A DNA stretch of 8,149 nt from Alphaproteobacteria bacterium (GCA_003250275.1 QKGW01000241.1:1-8149), one strand, 5' to 3'; positions 1 to 6,679 are shown, numbered from the stretch's first letter. Numbers and translations are program-made. The notes: generated by a model from the letters alone, not told the origin.

Positions 1-469
1 CCATGTGCGATCCGGTCGAATCGAAGAAGCCGTGCCGCCGCCAGAAGCGGTCGCGCTTCTCCTTGGTTTCGCCCTCGGGCGCGTTGGTCACCTGCATCGG
101 GATTTCGTGATCGTCGGCGAAGGCGGTGAGGCGGACGAGGAACGCGCCGCCGATGCCGCGGCCGCGCGGGCGCACCTCCCACGCGGTCAGCACCAGGGCC
201 ACCTCGTGCGGCGCGCCGGGTTCGGGCGGGCGGGACTCCAGCATCAGCATCCCCTGGCCGGGCGCGTCGTCGCGGGCAACGTCGGCGGCGTCGGCGTCGA
301 CGATGCTCACCCGAAGGCGGTGATCGAGGGCGCCGTCCTCGGTCGGCACCACGTCCTCGACGCGGATCAACCGGGTCTTGCCCTCGCGGCAGGTCACTTC
401 CGCGCCGCACAGGCCGTCCTTGGCCTTGCTCCACAGGCGCAGGTGCTCGTCGTTGGAAATCACCGGCAT
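1..469 (-). CDS. GNAT-like N-acetyltransferase, C-terminus cut by window edge
   Basis: The reading frame stays open for 156 codons from an ATG at 469-467 to the window edge, so the C-terminal end is missing. A strong Shine-Dalgarno GGAGGA lies 6 nt before the ATG, which fixes the start. Residues 89-108 read as a GNAT beta-4 strand followed by the acetyl-CoA pyrophosphate loop (RPRGRGIGG, residues 100-108). Residues 142-148 (FWRRHGF) match the FW/Y-xxx-GF signature near the end of GNAT domains. The first 85 residues resemble nothing I can name; they are hydrophilic and rich in Asp. By family the protein would transfer an acetyl group from acetyl-CoA to an amine, but the substrate is unknown. 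It lies 83 nt downstream of ftsY on the same strand and may be read through from that operon. GNAT assignment is fairly secure from two motifs; any narrower function would be a guess. Confidence 0.75.
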   Translation of the reverse strand, partial: MPVISNDEHLRLWSKAKDGLCGAEVTCREGKTRLIRVEDVVPTEDGALDHRLRVSIVDADAADVARDDAPGQGMLMLESRPPEPGAPHEVALVLTAWEVRPRGRGIGGAFLVRLTAFADDHEIPMQVTNAPEGETKEKRDRFWRRHGFFDSTGSHM

Positions 470-529
470 GGCGCGTCCTCCGGGGGGATGTCGTCTCCTC
501 GCTGGGAAATCGGATCGGTGGGTTTCGGT

Positions 530-545
530 CCCGCCCGCGGGCGGG
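530..545 (-). terminator. GC-rich inverted repeat just after ftsY; possible weak terminator
   Basis: A perfect 16-nt palindrome (CCCGCCCGCGGGCGGG) starts 7 nt beyond the ftsY stop codon. It can fold as a 6-bp stem with a CGCG loop. On the minus strand no run of T follows (ACCGAAACC), so it lacks the second half of a classical intrinsic terminator. It may slow or end transcription, or protect the 3' end of the ftsY message, or be chance in GC-rich DNA. The rest of the 470-552 gap shows only the ribosome binding site of the next gene. Confidence 0.25.
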
Positions 546-552
546 GGCGGAA

Positions 553-1494
553 CTACTCGCCGAGGGGCAGGCCCATCAGGCCGCGCGCGTAGTCGCGGGC
601 GGAGAACGGGCGCAGGTCCTCGGCGCTTTCGCCGACGCCGGCGTAGTGCACCGGGATGCCGTGCTTCTCGGCGATCGAGACGACCACGCCGCCCTTGGCG
701 GTGCCGTCGAGCTTGGTCATCGCGAGACCGTCGACGTGGACCATCTCCTTGAAGATGTCGACCTGCTGGTGCGCGTTCTGGCCGGTGGTGGCGTCGAGCA
801 CCAGGAGGGTGGTGTGCGGCGCGTCGGGCACCAGCTTCTTGAGCACGCGGGAAATCTTTTCGAGTTCCTGCATCAGTTCCTTGCGGTTGTGCAGGCGGCC
901 GGCGGTGTCGATCAGGAGCACGTCGTCCTTGCGCGCGGTGGCGAGTTTCAGCGCGTCGAAGGCGACGCCCGCGGCGTCCGCGCCGGTTTCGCGCGCCATC
1001 ACCGGGCAGCCGGTGCGCTTGCCCCACACCTGGAGCTGCTCGACCGCGGCGGCGCGGAAGGTGTCGCCCGCCGCCATCACCACGCCGAGGCCCTGGTCCT
1101 TCAGGGTCTTGGCGATCTTGCCGATGGTGGTGGTCTTGCCCGCGCCGTTGACGCCGACGACGAGCACGACGTGGGGTTTCTTCTCGGGGTCGAAGGCGAG
1201 CGGCTTCGCCACCGGTTCGAGGATCTTCTCGATCTCGGCGGCGAGCGCGTTGCGGACCTCGTCGGCGGTGATGTCGCGGCCGAGCTTCTGCGCGCGCAGC
1301 GCCTCGACCAGGCGGGCCGAGGTGTTGACGCCGATGTCGGCGGTGATCAGCAGGTCCTCGAGGTCCTCGAGCGCGGCCTCGTCGAGCACGCGGCGGCCGA
1401 ACAGCGCGCCGATGCCGGAGGCGAGCTTGGAGGAGGACCGCGCGAGGCCCTGGCGCAGACGCGCGAGCCAGCCGGAGGTTTCGCTTTCGCTCAT
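553..1494 (-). CDS. ftsY: Signal recognition particle receptor FtsY
   Basis: FtsY is the SRP receptor GTPase. It docks Ffh-bound ribosomes at the inner membrane so that nascent membrane proteins reach the Sec translocon. The 313-residue product is an almost bare NG domain. Residues 9-35 form a basic, amphipathic stretch that probably touches lipid, and the N domain follows to about 95. The G domain shows the P-loop GVNGAGKTT (114-122), DTFRAAA (144-150), DTAGR (196-200), DATTGQN (234-240), TKLDGTAKGG (260-269) and the closing GVGE (286-289). It lacks the long acidic A domain of the E. coli protein, as in many short bacterial FtsY proteins. The ATG overlaps the mtaB stop in an ATGA, so it is probably translated by coupling as the third gene of dapF-mtaB-ftsY. 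Its partner ffh is in the same window. All catalytic motifs are intact. Confidence 0.98.
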   Translation of the reverse strand: MSESETSGWLARLRQGLARSSSKLASGIGALFGRRVLDEAALEDLEDLLITADIGVNTSARLVEALRAQKLGRDITADEVRNALAAEIEKILEPVAKPLAFDPEKKPHVVLVVGVNGAGKTTTIGKIAKTLKDQGLGVVMAAGDTFRAAAVEQLQVWGKRTGCPVMARETGADAAGVAFDALKLATARKDDVLLIDTAGRLHNRKELMQELEKISRVLKKLVPDAPHTTLLVLDATTGQNAHQQVDIFKEMVHVDGLAMTKLDGTAKGGVVVSIAEKHGIPVHYAGVGESAEDLRPFSARDYARGLMGLPLGE

Positions 1495-2744
1495 GCCGGG
1501 ATTCCGTAAAGCATTGTGCCGTCGTGGCGGGTGATCTTGACCCGGGCGACGGTGCCAACCTCGGGCGGCTGCGTCAAGGCTTCGAGCGAAATCGGCAGAT
1601 AATGATCGGTGCGGCCCTGGCCGTTCTGCTCCACCACCATCGTCGCGGTACGGCCGATCCAGGTGTCGAGCAGCGCCGCCATGCGCCGCTGTCCGGCGTC
1701 GCGGAGCGCGCGGGCGCGCGCCTTGACCACGTCGCCCTTGACCTGGGGCATCCGCGCCGCCGGAGTGCCCGGACGCGGCGAGAACGGAAAGACGTGGAGG
1801 TGGGTGATGTCGGCCTCGTCGATCAGCGCGAGGCCGTTGGCGAACATCTCGTCGGTCTCGGTCGGGAAGCCCGCGATGACGTCGGCGCCGAGCGCGATGT
1901 CGGGCCGCGCATCGCGCAGGCGGCGGGCGACTTCGAGCACGTCGGCGCGCAGGTGGCGGCGCTTCATCCGCTTGAGGATCATGTCGTCGCCCGCCTGCAC
2001 CGAGAGGTGGACGTGCGGCATCAGGCGCGGTTCCTCGACGAGCAGGCGGAAGGTTTCGTCGTCGATCTCGACCGGGTCGAGCGAGGTGAGGCGCAGGCGC
2101 GTCATCTCCGGCACTTCGTCGAGGAGATAGCGGATCAGCCGGCCGAGGTGCGGGCCTTCCGGCGTATCCGCGCCGTAGGCGGTGATGTCGACGCCGGTGA
2201 GGACGATCTCGGGCGTGCCCGCGGCGATCAGGGTGCGGATCTGCGCCGCGATCGCGTCCTTCGGCTGGCTCAGGTTCGGGCCGCGCGCGAACGGGATGAT
2301 GCAGAAGGTGCAGCGGTGGTCGCAGCCCTGCTGCACCTGCACGAAGGCGCGCGCGCGTCCGTCGAAGCCCTCGATCATGTGCGAGGTGGTCTCGCGCGCG
2401 GTCATGATGTCGGTGACGTGGATCGGCGCGGTCTCCGCCGCGTAGCCCTCGCGGGTGAGCTTCTCGCGGTTGCCGAGCACGCGGGTGACGCCGTCCATCT
2501 CGGCGTACTTCTCGGGGGTGAGCTGCGCGGCGCAGCCGGTGACGATGATCTTCGCCTCCGGGTTCTCGCGGTGCAGCTTGCGGATCGTCTGGCGCACCTG
2601 GCGCTCCGCCTCGGCGGTGACGGCGCAGGTGTTGACGAGGATGGCGTCGGTCATCCCGGCGTCTTCCGCATGGCCCTTCATGAGTTCGGACTCGTAGGCG
2701 TTCATGCGGCAGCCGAAGGTGACGACGCGAATGGCGTCGGTCAT
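1491..2744 (-). CDS. mtaB: tRNA t6A37 methylthiotransferase MtaB
   Basis: MtaB is a radical-SAM enzyme that converts N6-threonylcarbamoyladenosine at tRNA position 37 to its 2-methylthio form (ms2t6A), which steadies ANN codon reading. The product is 417 residues. The N-terminal methylthiotransferase domain has its three cluster cysteines at C12 (FGCRMN), C40 (VNTCAVT) and C71 (VTGCAAQ). The radical-SAM CxxxCxxC motif is C141, C145 and C148. The last 50 or so residues are a small beta-rich TRAM-like domain. The start at 2744 is chosen because its ATG overlaps the dapF stop (ATGA) and gives the expected N-terminus; the frame is open further upstream, but only inside dapF. The stretch after the third SAM cysteine reads ARGPNLSQP, where relatives as I recall them carry RG-xx-RS, so one usual Arg is Leu here. 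MiaB or RimO are less likely from the N-terminal motif style and the dapF/ftsY context. Confidence 0.95.
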   Translation of the reverse strand: MTDAIRVVTFGCRMNAYESELMKGHAEDAGMTDAILVNTCAVTAEAERQVRQTIRKLHRENPEAKIIVTGCAAQLTPEKYAEMDGVTRVLGNREKLTREGYAAETAPIHVTDIMTARETTSHMIEGFDGRARAFVQVQQGCDHRCTFCIIPFARGPNLSQPKDAIAAQIRTLIAAGTPEIVLTGVDITAYGADTPEGPHLGRLIRYLLDEVPEMTRLRLTSLDPVEIDDETFRLLVEEPRLMPHVHLSVQAGDDMILKRMKRRHLRADVLEVARRLRDARPDIALGADVIAGFPTETDEMFANGLALIDEADITHLHVFPFSPRPGTPAARMPQVKGDVVKARARALRDAGQRRMAALLDTWIGRTATMVVEQNGQGRTDHYLPISLEALTQPPEVGTVARVKITRHDGTMLYGIPA

Positions 2745-3601
2745 TTTCCGGTTTCCAGTTCGCCGAGCGTGCCTTCGTAGGCGAGGGTGGCGGAGCCGGT
2801 CATCAGCACGTGGCCGTTCTCGGCCCAGGCGATGTCGAGTTCGCCGCCGTCGAGCACCACGGTGCCCTCCCGGCCGGTGATGCCGCGCCGCGCCGCCGCC
2901 ACCAGGGTGGCGCAGGCGCCGGAGCCGCAGGCCTGGGTGATGCCGACGCCGCGTTCCCACACCCGCATCCGCAGGCGGCCGTGGCCGAGGTCTTCGACGA
3001 ACTCGACGTTGGTCTTTTCGGGGAACATCGCGTCGGTTTCGACCGCGCGGCCGAGACCCGCGACGTCGACGGCGGCGACGTCGGGGACGAAGAACACCGC
3101 GTGCGGGTTGCCCATCGACACCGCCACCGGATTGGTGAGCGGCCCGAGGGTGAACGGCACGCGCAGGGTGTCGCACGGCGTCGCGAGCGGGATTTCCTCC
3201 CAGTCGAGGCGCGCCGGGCCCATGTCGGCGGTGATCCGCCCGTCCGCCGCGCGGCTGGTGCGCAGCAGGCCCGCGCGGGTGCGCAGGGTCGCATCGTCCG
3301 CGCCGCTTTCCTCCATGAGGATGCGCCCGACGCAGCGCGTCGCGTTGCCGCAGGCGGAGACTTCGGAGGAGTCCGCGTTGTAGATGCGCATGAACGCTTG
3401 CGCCGCGCCGTCGCCCGGCTCGATCACGATCAGCTGGTCGCAGCCGATGCCGAGGTGGCGGTCGGCGAGCAGCGCGATCTCGGCGGCGCTCAGCGCGAGC
3501 GGCTCGGCGCGCGCGTCGAGGACGACGAAATCGTTGCCGAGTCCGTGCATCTTGCGGAACCGCCGCCCGGCGAGGGCGGAAAGGGGCGCGGTGGTGTTCA
3601 T
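2741..3601 (-). CDS. dapF: Diaminopimelate epimerase DapF
   Basis: DapF interconverts LL- and meso-diaminopimelate, supplying lysine and the peptidoglycan cross-linking residue, using two cysteines as an acid/base pair without cofactor. The 286-residue product has MHGLGNDFVV near the start (18-27), the first catalytic cysteine at C84 in ACGNATRC and the second at C225 in ACGSGACATLV. The substrate-binding NADSSEV (75-81) carries Ser where Gly is usual in relatives I recall. The start is uncertain: I take ATG at 3601. A GTG two codons upstream (3607) is possible, and conservation only begins near residue 14. None of these has a clear Shine-Dalgarno, while a -10-like TTAATA ends about 8 nt before the ATG, so a leaderless message is possible. 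It is the first gene of a coupled dapF-mtaB-ftsY cluster, its stop overlapping the mtaB start by 4 nt. Confidence 0.96.
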   Translation of the reverse strand: MNTTAPLSALAGRRFRKMHGLGNDFVVLDARAEPLALSAAEIALLADRHLGIGCDQLIVIEPGDGAAQAFMRIYNADSSEVSACGNATRCVGRILMEESGADDATLRTRAGLLRTSRAADGRITADMGPARLDWEEIPLATPCDTLRVPFTLGPLTNPVAVSMGNPHAVFFVPDVAAVDVAGLGRAVETDAMFPEKTNVEFVEDLGHGRLRMRVWERGVGITQACGSGACATLVAAARRGITGREGTVVLDGGELDIAWAENGHVLMTGSATLAYEGTLGELETGK

Positions 3602-3607
3602 GCGCAC

Positions 3608-3637
3608 TTATTAAGTGATGCGCTCAGCAAGAGTCCA
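3608..3637 (-). promoter_or_regulatory. Candidate promoter for dapF-mtaB-ftsY, possibly leaderless
   Basis: On the minus strand TGGACT (3637-3632) matches four of six bases of the -35 consensus. TAATAA (3613-3608) or the overlapping TTAATA lies 17-18 nt further on. Transcription would then start at or within a few bases of the dapF ATG at 3601. The AT-rich element sits inside a small palindrome, CACTTATTAAGTG (3605-3617). The -10 match is poor, so this is a suggestion only. Confidence 0.3.
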
Positions 3638-3716
3638 GCGACATTCCCGCATGGCTCGACTGCGCGCCGGAGAGGCCAATAAGCCAAGAACGCGTTTTGG
3701 CAATATTTCCGTCACG

Positions 3717-3745
3717 TTTCGAGGGGGAATGTGAGAATGTATTAG
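3717..3745 (+). promoter_or_regulatory. Candidate doxX promoter in the dapF/doxX divergent gap
   Basis: TATTAG (3740-3745, four of six -10 bases) lies 17 nt after TTTCGA (3717-3722, three of six -35 bases). Transcription would begin near 3752, about 18 nt before the doxX ATG. A direct repeat GAATGT occurs at 3727-3732 and 3735-3740, inside the spacer. The whole 168-nt gap (3602-3769) is visibly richer in A and T than its surroundings, as expected of a divergent promoter region. No known regulator site is recognised. Confidence 0.25.
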
Positions 3746-3769
3746 TCCAATTCCAGGGAGTCGTATCAA

Positions 3770-4354
3770 ATGCGTTCTCACGTTCCGTTCGAGACCCCGA
3801 AGGACCGCCTGTGGCTGCCGTTCATGGGGAATTTCTATGATCGTTTTGCCCAGCCTATCGGATGGGCGGTCTTCCGGCTGGTGATCGGTCTGACTTTGGT
3901 GATGGAAAGTCTGCCGAAGATCGCCAATCCGATGGGGCAGATCGGTTTTCTCGAGGCTATCGGCTTTCATCCCGGCTGGTTCTGGTCGCCGCTGTTGGCG
4001 GGTGCGCAGTTTCTCGGCGGCGTGATGATCGCTCTCGGGCTGCTGACCCGGCCGTTTGCGCTCGCCAACGCCGTCACGCTTCTGGTGACCGTCTGGTACC
4101 ACGTGACCTTCCCCTATGATGGCGGCCCGTTCCTGACGGAAGCCGGCATCCAAGTGCTGAAAGCCGGAGGTGACGCGTTGGTCACCCCCGCCGGAATGAA
4201 GCGTCTCGCCGACGGAGGCATGGCGTTTCTGCATCTGGTGCAACTGAAGGCGGAACTCTCGTCCCTGTTCTGGGCGGGCGGTTGCGCACTCTTCGCGGCG
4301 TTCGGTGGCGGGCCGTTCTCGGTGGACCGTTGTCTCCTGAAGAAGGAGTTCTAA
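3770..4354 (+). CDS. DoxX family membrane protein
   Basis: The 194-residue product is a small inner-membrane protein of the DoxX family, whose members are mostly of unknown function and are linked in some bacteria to redox or thiol stress and to quinone-type oxidoreductases. Four hydrophobic segments are visible: about 29-47, 71-92, 95-113 and 163-180. The family pattern is kept: R36 in the first helix, GLLTRP (90-95) after the second, and the closing GGGPFSVDR (179-187). The loop between helices three and four (about 114-162) is roughly 35 residues longer than in the compact DoxX proteins I recall. AGGGAG (3755-3760) lies 9 nt before the ATG. The gene uses clearly more A/T-ending codons than its neighbours: about 20 of the first 66. 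Its stop overlaps the stop of the convergent ferredoxin-like gene by 4 nt. The physiological role cannot be read from the sequence. Confidence 0.85.
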   Translation: MRSHVPFETPKDRLWLPFMGNFYDRFAQPIGWAVFRLVIGLTLVMESLPKIANPMGQIGFLEAIGFHPGWFWSPLLAGAQFLGGVMIALGLLTRPFALANAVTLLVTVWYHVTFPYDGGPFLTEAGIQVLKAGGDALVTPAGMKRLADGGMAFLHLVQLKAELSSLFWAGGCALFAAFGGGPFSVDRCLLKKEF

Positions 4355-5055
4355 GACACCGTGGGCGGCGCGTCGTTCGTGCGGCCGTTCCGCCATTTGC
4401 GCATCACTTCGCCGAAATCGCGGACGAACGCCTCCATGTGGAAGCGCGCCTGCTCGGGCGCGTAGACGTATTCCGCCCCGACCGGGCAGGCGCGGCGCGC
4501 GCGGCAGGCGAGCGCGACGCAGTCGCTCTCCGGGTGGCTTTCGAGCCACGGATGGCAGAGCGCGGCGTCGCCGGCCTGCACCGCGCCCGAGGGGCACACC
4601 GCCATGCACGGCTTGGCGGTGCAGGCGTCGCACGGGTGCGCGGCGGGCGGCGCGGCGGCGGCGAGCGGGGTTTCCGAGAACAGCGCGCCGCGCAGGCCGA
4701 ACCAGGTGCCGTAGACCGGGTGGATCGCGGGGGTCATCGGCGAGCGGAAGATCGTGCCGGTGCGCCCGGCCCAGAGGTGGAAGGGCTGGAACGGTTCGTC
4801 GAACGGGTAGACCGCGAGCGCGCCCAGGGCCGCGGCGATCGGATCGACGACGCGGCGGTTCCAGGCGTTGAGCGGGTGCGGTTCGTCGCGCCGCGCGGCG
4901 GAAAACGCCCGCCACATCCCCGGCCCGGCGTTGCCGATCACCGCGCAGAAGCGCGCCGCCGCGCCGGAACCGAGCTCCGGCGCGCGGTCCTCGGGGGTCA
5001 CCGCGAACGCGCCGAGGACGGTCAGGCCGTGCGGCGCGAGAAGGTCTTCGAGCAT
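4351..5055 (-). CDS. Ferredoxin-like protein with 4Fe-4S cysteine motifs
   Basis: The 234-residue product belongs to an alphaproteobacterial group usually named only as 4Fe-4S ferredoxin domain protein. The first 135 residues form a globular part without cysteine pairs; the pattern of PHGL near the start and FxLWxxRTG in the middle is loosely like the front part of epoxyqueuosine-reductase-type proteins. The ferredoxin part begins at HPCDAC: C142, C145, C150 and C154-P give the CxxCxxxxCxxxCP pattern. C167, C179, C184 and C190-P follow and could hold a second, less regular cluster. No signal peptide or membrane helix is seen, so it should be cytoplasmic. The start at 5055 is preferred because AAAGGAGA lies 6 nt upstream; the frame is open 17 codons further but without a ribosome site. 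It is divergent from the MFS gene and convergent with doxX. An electron-transfer role is inferred; partner and substrate are unknown. Confidence 0.8.
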   Translation of the reverse strand: MLEDLLAPHGLTVLGAFAVTPEDRAPELGSGAAARFCAVIGNAGPGMWRAFSAARRDEPHPLNAWNRRVVDPIAAALGALAVYPFDEPFQPFHLWAGRTGTIFRSPMTPAIHPVYGTWFGLRGALFSETPLAAAAPPAAHPCDACTAKPCMAVCPSGAVQAGDAALCHPWLESHPESDCVALACRARRACPVGAEYVYAPEQARFHMEAFVRDFGEVMRKWRNGRTNDAPPTVS

Positions 5056-5066
5056 TGCCGGTCTCC

Positions 5067-5078
5067 TTTCGTACGAAA
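5067..5078. promoter_or_regulatory. Perfect 12-bp palindrome, candidate repressor operator
   Basis: TTTCGTACGAAA is a perfect inverted repeat in the 97-nt gap between the ferredoxin-like and MFS genes. It begins at the last base of the likely -10 box of the ferredoxin-like gene, covers its predicted transcription start, and reaches its Shine-Dalgarno. That is a standard place for a repressor such as a TetR or MarR protein. No regulator gene of this kind lies in the window, so the binding protein is unknown. Confidence 0.4.
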
Positions 5079-5106
5079 CTCTAGACCTCTTCCCGGGTTC
5101 GACCAA
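5078..5106 (-). promoter_or_regulatory. Candidate promoter of the ferredoxin-like gene
   Basis: Reading the minus strand, TTGGTC (5106-5101) and TAGAGT (5083-5078) are separated by exactly 17 nt. TAGAGT keeps four of six -10 bases and TTGGTC the leading TTG of the -35 box. The predicted start near 5071 falls inside the 12-bp palindrome and leaves a leader of about 16 nt carrying the ribosome site. A separate plus-strand promoter for the MFS gene is not clear; TTGACG at 5112-5117 could be its -35 box but no convincing -10 follows. Confidence 0.4.
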
Positions 5107-5152
5107 CGGCCTTGACGTCCCGCATCAACGGGCGCAGATGGTGGGGGCTCAG

Positions 5153-6655
5153 ATGAAGGAATCGTCCCAAGTGGCACCGCGAGATGCGGCACCGGATCCC
5201 GGCGCGCCGTCGAAAAGCCTGTTCTTCCGCGTCTTTCCCTCGGTGATGCTGCCGATGTTCCTCGGCGTCGTCGACCAGACCATCGTCGCCACCGCGCTGC
5301 CCGCGATCTCCGCCGACCTCGGCGAGGTCGAGCGGATCTCTTGGATCGTGGTCTCCTACCTCATCGCCGTCACCGTCGCGGCACCGGTCTACGGCCGCCT
5401 CGGCGACGTCTACGGCCGCCGCCGGATGATGTTCGTCGCGCTCGCCGTGGTGGTGGTCGCCTCGGTGCTCTGCGCCGCCGCGCCGACCCTGGTTTCCCTG
5501 TCCCTCGCGCGGGTGCTCCAGGGCCTCGGCGGCGGCGGACTGATGGCGCTGGCGCAGTCCCTGATCGGCGAGACCGTGCCGCCGCGCGAGCGCGCCCGCT
5601 TTCAGGGCTACCTCGCCGCGGTGTTCGTCACCTCCAACGCCTTCGGGCCGGTGGCGGGCGGCTACCTCACCGAGGCGTTCGGCTGGCGCTCGATCTTCCT
5701 CATCAACATTCCCCTGGGCATTTTCGCCGCGCTGATGGTGCGGCGGCTCCCCGCGCGCCCGCGCGGCGGCGATCCGTTCCGCTTCGACTTTTCCGGCCTC
5801 GGCTGGTTCGTGCTGTTCATCGTGCCGGCGCTGCTCGCGCTCGAACGCATCCAGGCGGCGGGCTCGCCGTTCACCCCGGCGGTCGCCGCGCTCGGCGGCG
5901 TCGCCCTGGTGTCGCTTGGGCTGCTGCTGCGCCGCGAGACCCGCGCGCCGCATCCGCTCCTGCCGCTCAACCTGCTGCGCCGCCCCGATATCTGGCGGCC
6001 CGACGCGCTCGCCGCCTGCCACGGCGCGGCGCTGGTGTCGCTGATCACCTTCGTGCCGATCTACCTGCGCGTCGTGCGCGGCACCTCGGCTTCCGAAACC
6101 GGCCTGCTGCTGCTGCCGATCGCGATCGGCATCGGCTCGGGCTCGCTCGTCACCGGGCGGCTGGTCAGCCGCACCGGGCTGACGTCGATCTTCCCCTCCG
6201 TCGCGCTGCTGCCGGTGGTCGCGTTGCTGGTGGTGCTCGCGCTCGTTCCGATGCCGCTCTGGGGGGTCGCCGCGACCCTCGCGGTCGCGGCGTTCCTGAT
6301 GGGCAGCGTGATGGGTGTGGTGCAGGTGACGGTGCAGATCGCCGCCGGCTCGGAGATGATCGGCGCGGCGACCGGCTCGGTCGCGTTCGCCCGCTCGGTC
6401 GGCGCGGCGTTCGGCACCGCGCTCGTCTCGATGCTGCTGTTCGCCTCGGTCGCGGCGTTCGACGCCGGGGCCGCCGAACACTTCGCCGCGCTCGTCGAGC
6501 ACGGCCCCACCGCGCTCGCGCACCTCGCCCCCGCGGCGCGCGATACCGCGATGGCGGCGATGCGCCACGGCTTCGGCCTGGTGTTCCTGCTGATCGCGGG
6601 CTACGCCGCGGCGGGCTGCGTGCTCGCCTGGTCGATCCCGATGCGGCGTCTCTGA
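5153..6655 (+). CDS. MFS transporter, DHA2 (EmrB/QacA-like) drug:proton antiporter
   Basis: The 500-residue product is a 14-helix inner-membrane transporter of the major facilitator superfamily, of the kind that exports drugs or other toxic compounds in exchange for protons. The first helix carries the DHA2 signature DQTIVATALP (41-50). Motif A is GRLGDVYGRRR (81-91) between helices two and three. R120 and GLGGGG (125-130) are the helix-four motif B region, and GPVAGGYLTEAFGWR (165-179) is the antiporter motif C with its following loop. Length fits the family. The start at 5153 is chosen because GGGGG lies 5 nt upstream; an in-frame ATG at 5138 would add only five residues. No membrane-fusion partner (EmrA) is next to it, so it probably works alone. 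The gene diverges from the ferredoxin-like gene across a palindrome-bearing gap and ends 4 nt from the convergent receiver-like gene. Substrate is unknown. Confidence 0.93.
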   Translation: MKESSQVAPRDAAPDPGAPSKSLFFRVFPSVMLPMFLGVVDQTIVATALPAISADLGEVERISWIVVSYLIAVTVAAPVYGRLGDVYGRRRMMFVALAVVVVASVLCAAAPTLVSLSLARVLQGLGGGGLMALAQSLIGETVPPRERARFQGYLAAVFVTSNAFGPVAGGYLTEAFGWRSIFLINIPLGIFAALMVRRLPARPRGGDPFRFDFSGLGWFVLFIVPALLALERIQAAGSPFTPAVAALGGVALVSLGLLLRRETRAPHPLLPLNLLRRPDIWRPDALAACHGAALVSLITFVPIYLRVVRGTSASETGLLLLPIAIGIGSGSLVTGRLVSRTGLTSIFPSVALLPVVALLVVLALVPMPLWGVAATLAVAAFLMGSVMGVVQVTVQIAAGSEMIGAATGSVAFARSVGAAFGTALVSMLLFASVAAFDAGAAEHFAALVEHGPTALAHLAPAARDTAMAAMRHGFGLVFLLIAGYAAAGCVLAWSIPMRRL

Positions 6656-6679
6656 GCGGTCAGCCGAACAGCCCGCTCA
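6653..6679. terminator. Inverted repeat between converging MFS and receiver genes
   Basis: TGAGCGG (6653-6659) and CCGCTCA (6673-6679) can form a 7-bp stem with a 13-nt loop, spanning both stop codons of the two converging genes. No run of T follows on either strand, so it is at best a weak two-way terminator and may be chance. Confidence 0.2.

Noticed and set aside
646..1509. Long open frames on the plus strand opposite ftsY (to 1509 and 1534)
   Set aside because: They mirror ftsY, whose motifs are unmistakable; the translations are rich in Ala, Arg, Val and His with no domain, a usual product of GC-rich antisense frames.
1524..2780. 418-codon plus-strand open frame opposite mtaB
   Set aside because: Low-complexity antisense frame of a gene with complete radical-SAM motifs; no ribosome site or domain.
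2745..3176. Upstream extension of the mtaB frame
   Set aside because: It lies wholly inside dapF in another frame and is Arg-rich and repetitive; the ATGA overlap at 2741-2744 gives the proper start.
4334..4348. CTCCT-GAAGA-AGGAG hairpin at the end of doxX as a terminator
   Set aside because: Only a 5-bp stem, lying inside coding sequence before the stop codon, with no T-run; likely chance.
5081..6568. 495-codon minus-strand frame opposite the MFS gene, and a 488-codon plus-strand frame (5341-6807)
   Set aside because: Both are shadows of the MFS transporter: charged, Arg/Glu/His-rich translations with no family pattern, while the MFS frame holds clear helices and motifs.
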